A stretch of 64,000 nt of DNA from the NCBI GenBank assembly GCA_019694975.1, contig JAIBAY010000006.1, forward strand, positions 124,001-188,000, read 5' to 3'. This DNA comes from Chitinophagales bacterium (GTDB lineage: Bacteria > Bacteroidota > Bacteroidia > Chitinophagales > UBA10324). A model generated the notes under the pieces. That model was not told the DNA's origin, did not search any database, and saw nothing but the letters and a program-made list of their open reading frames with translations. Position 1 is the first letter of the stretch. Each line of letters begins with the position of its first letter. Position numbers and translations under genes: made by a program. Shown here piece after piece: positions 63,600 to 64,000 of this stretch.

Positions 63600-64000
63600 T
63601 GCTGTGCCTGTTTTGCATGCAGGAAAAATTTCAACCCGAGATGCAAGCTGATATGCGTCATCAGCGGTATAAAGCCTGGAGAATAGGGATATTCTATCCA
63701 GGACTGATATCGCATGAATATTTTCGGGCCTGTCTTATTTTCTTTATCCGGGTAATATCCGATGTCGAGTGAAAGAGAAGGAAAGAGTCGTGCATTGCCT
63801 GCATCATTCCGTTGCTCATATACACCATTGCTGAAGGTGAATTCTTCCGCAGTGGCAAAGGTGTGCATGTATCCGATGCCGAATAAACCGGTGAAGGCAA
63901 TTCCAGCAGGCAGGCGGTATTCATAGCCGAGTTCTGAAAATAATCCTAAACCCTGGTTCAGATGGTTGTGATAGAAGTAACACAGGTTGGCTGTCTGAAA
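63596..64000 (-). CDS. Envelope protein (3' part; 5' end cut by window edge)
   Basis: The frame is open from the right edge (FQTANLCYFYHNHLNQGLGL) to a stop at 63596, 134 codons. It is beta-strand-rich (GYEYRLPAGIAFTGLFGIGYMHTF, SLSLDIGYYPDKE, THISLHLGLKFFLHA), compatible with the end of an outer-membrane barrel. It overlaps the serine hydrolase gene by four bases and probably forms an operon with it. Family not recognised. Confidence 0.65.
   Translation of the reverse strand, partial: FQTANLCYFYHNHLNQGLGLFSELGYEYRLPAGIAFTGLFGIGYMHTFATAEEFTFSNGVYEQRNDAGNARLFPSLSLDIGYYPDKENKTGPKIFMRYQSWIEYPYSPGFIPLMTHISLHLGLKFFLHAKQAQQ

Overview
The window reads as a chromosomal segment of an uncultured or environmental member of Bacteroidota, most likely near Chitinophagales/Sphingobacteriales. 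At least seven genes end in the C-terminal Ig-like sorting domain of the type IX secretion system (T9SS). Outer-membrane beta-barrels, a TonB-dependent receptor with a carboxypeptidase-like N-terminal domain, WG repeats, GEVED, PKD and DUF5916/DUF5777 proteins are typical of the phylum. Several starts are preceded by the Bacteroidota -7 box TAnnTTTG, commonly 12-25 nt upstream, and Shine-Dalgarno sites are not evident. No rRNA, tRNA, CRISPR array, prophage or transposase was recognised.

Layout. 1-10.1 kb: end of a GIY-YIG nuclease gene, a subtilase, a PaaK-type CoA ligase, a DUF5916 barrel protein, and a compact operon zf-TFIIB / DedA / TerC / M50-CBS protease, which is divergent from a TetR regulator (10.3 kb) across an array of inverted repeats. 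11-17.2 kb: T9SS protein + TonB receptor operon, PLP decarboxylase, epimerase. 17.2-17.8 kb: a gene-poor gap holding a possible small terminated transcript. 17.8-23.5 kb: a helical-repeat hypothetical, guaB, a WG-repeat protein, a TIR-TPR protein. 23.6-31 kb: two tandem arylsulfotransferase-like T9SS proteins, a five-PKD T9SS protein, and a sigma factor translationally coupled to a protein with one membrane helix and a predicted C-terminal barrel. 31-36 kb: a fused E1 alpha/beta 2-oxoacid dehydrogenase and a BNR-repeat T9SS protein. 36-47.7 kb: an accessory-looking cluster with two B12-binding radical SAM enzymes, a winged-helix nucleotidyltransferase, two methyltransferases, a GT39-like membrane protein with TPRs, a flavin-reductase-like protein, a flippase and a GT4 glycosyltransferase. 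48-56.5 kb: a large GEVED T9SS protein, NhaA, an MBL hydrolase, and a four-gene envelope cluster (choice-of-anchor V protein, cytochrome-like lipoprotein, YceI, DUF5777 barrel). 56.7-64 kb: Bcp peroxiredoxin with an M23 peptidase, a sodium:solute symporter, a second MBL hydrolase, a DUF1801 protein, a serine hydrolase and the end of an envelope protein gene.

Items most worth following: (i) the 53.5-56.5 kb cluster, which looks like an envelope redox module and includes an unusual C-x10-C-H motif; (ii) a MITE-like repeat of about 122 bp with perfect 18-bp terminal inverted repeats and related copies at 36.0 and 43.5 kb; (iii) a candidate small RNA or 18-codon gene at 17.37-17.62 kb; (iv) the TIR-TPR protein with a conserved candidate NADase glutamate; (v) the sigma factor/transenvelope protein pair; (vi) the radical SAM glycan-like cluster. 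All functions are inferred from reading sequence; no search was run.
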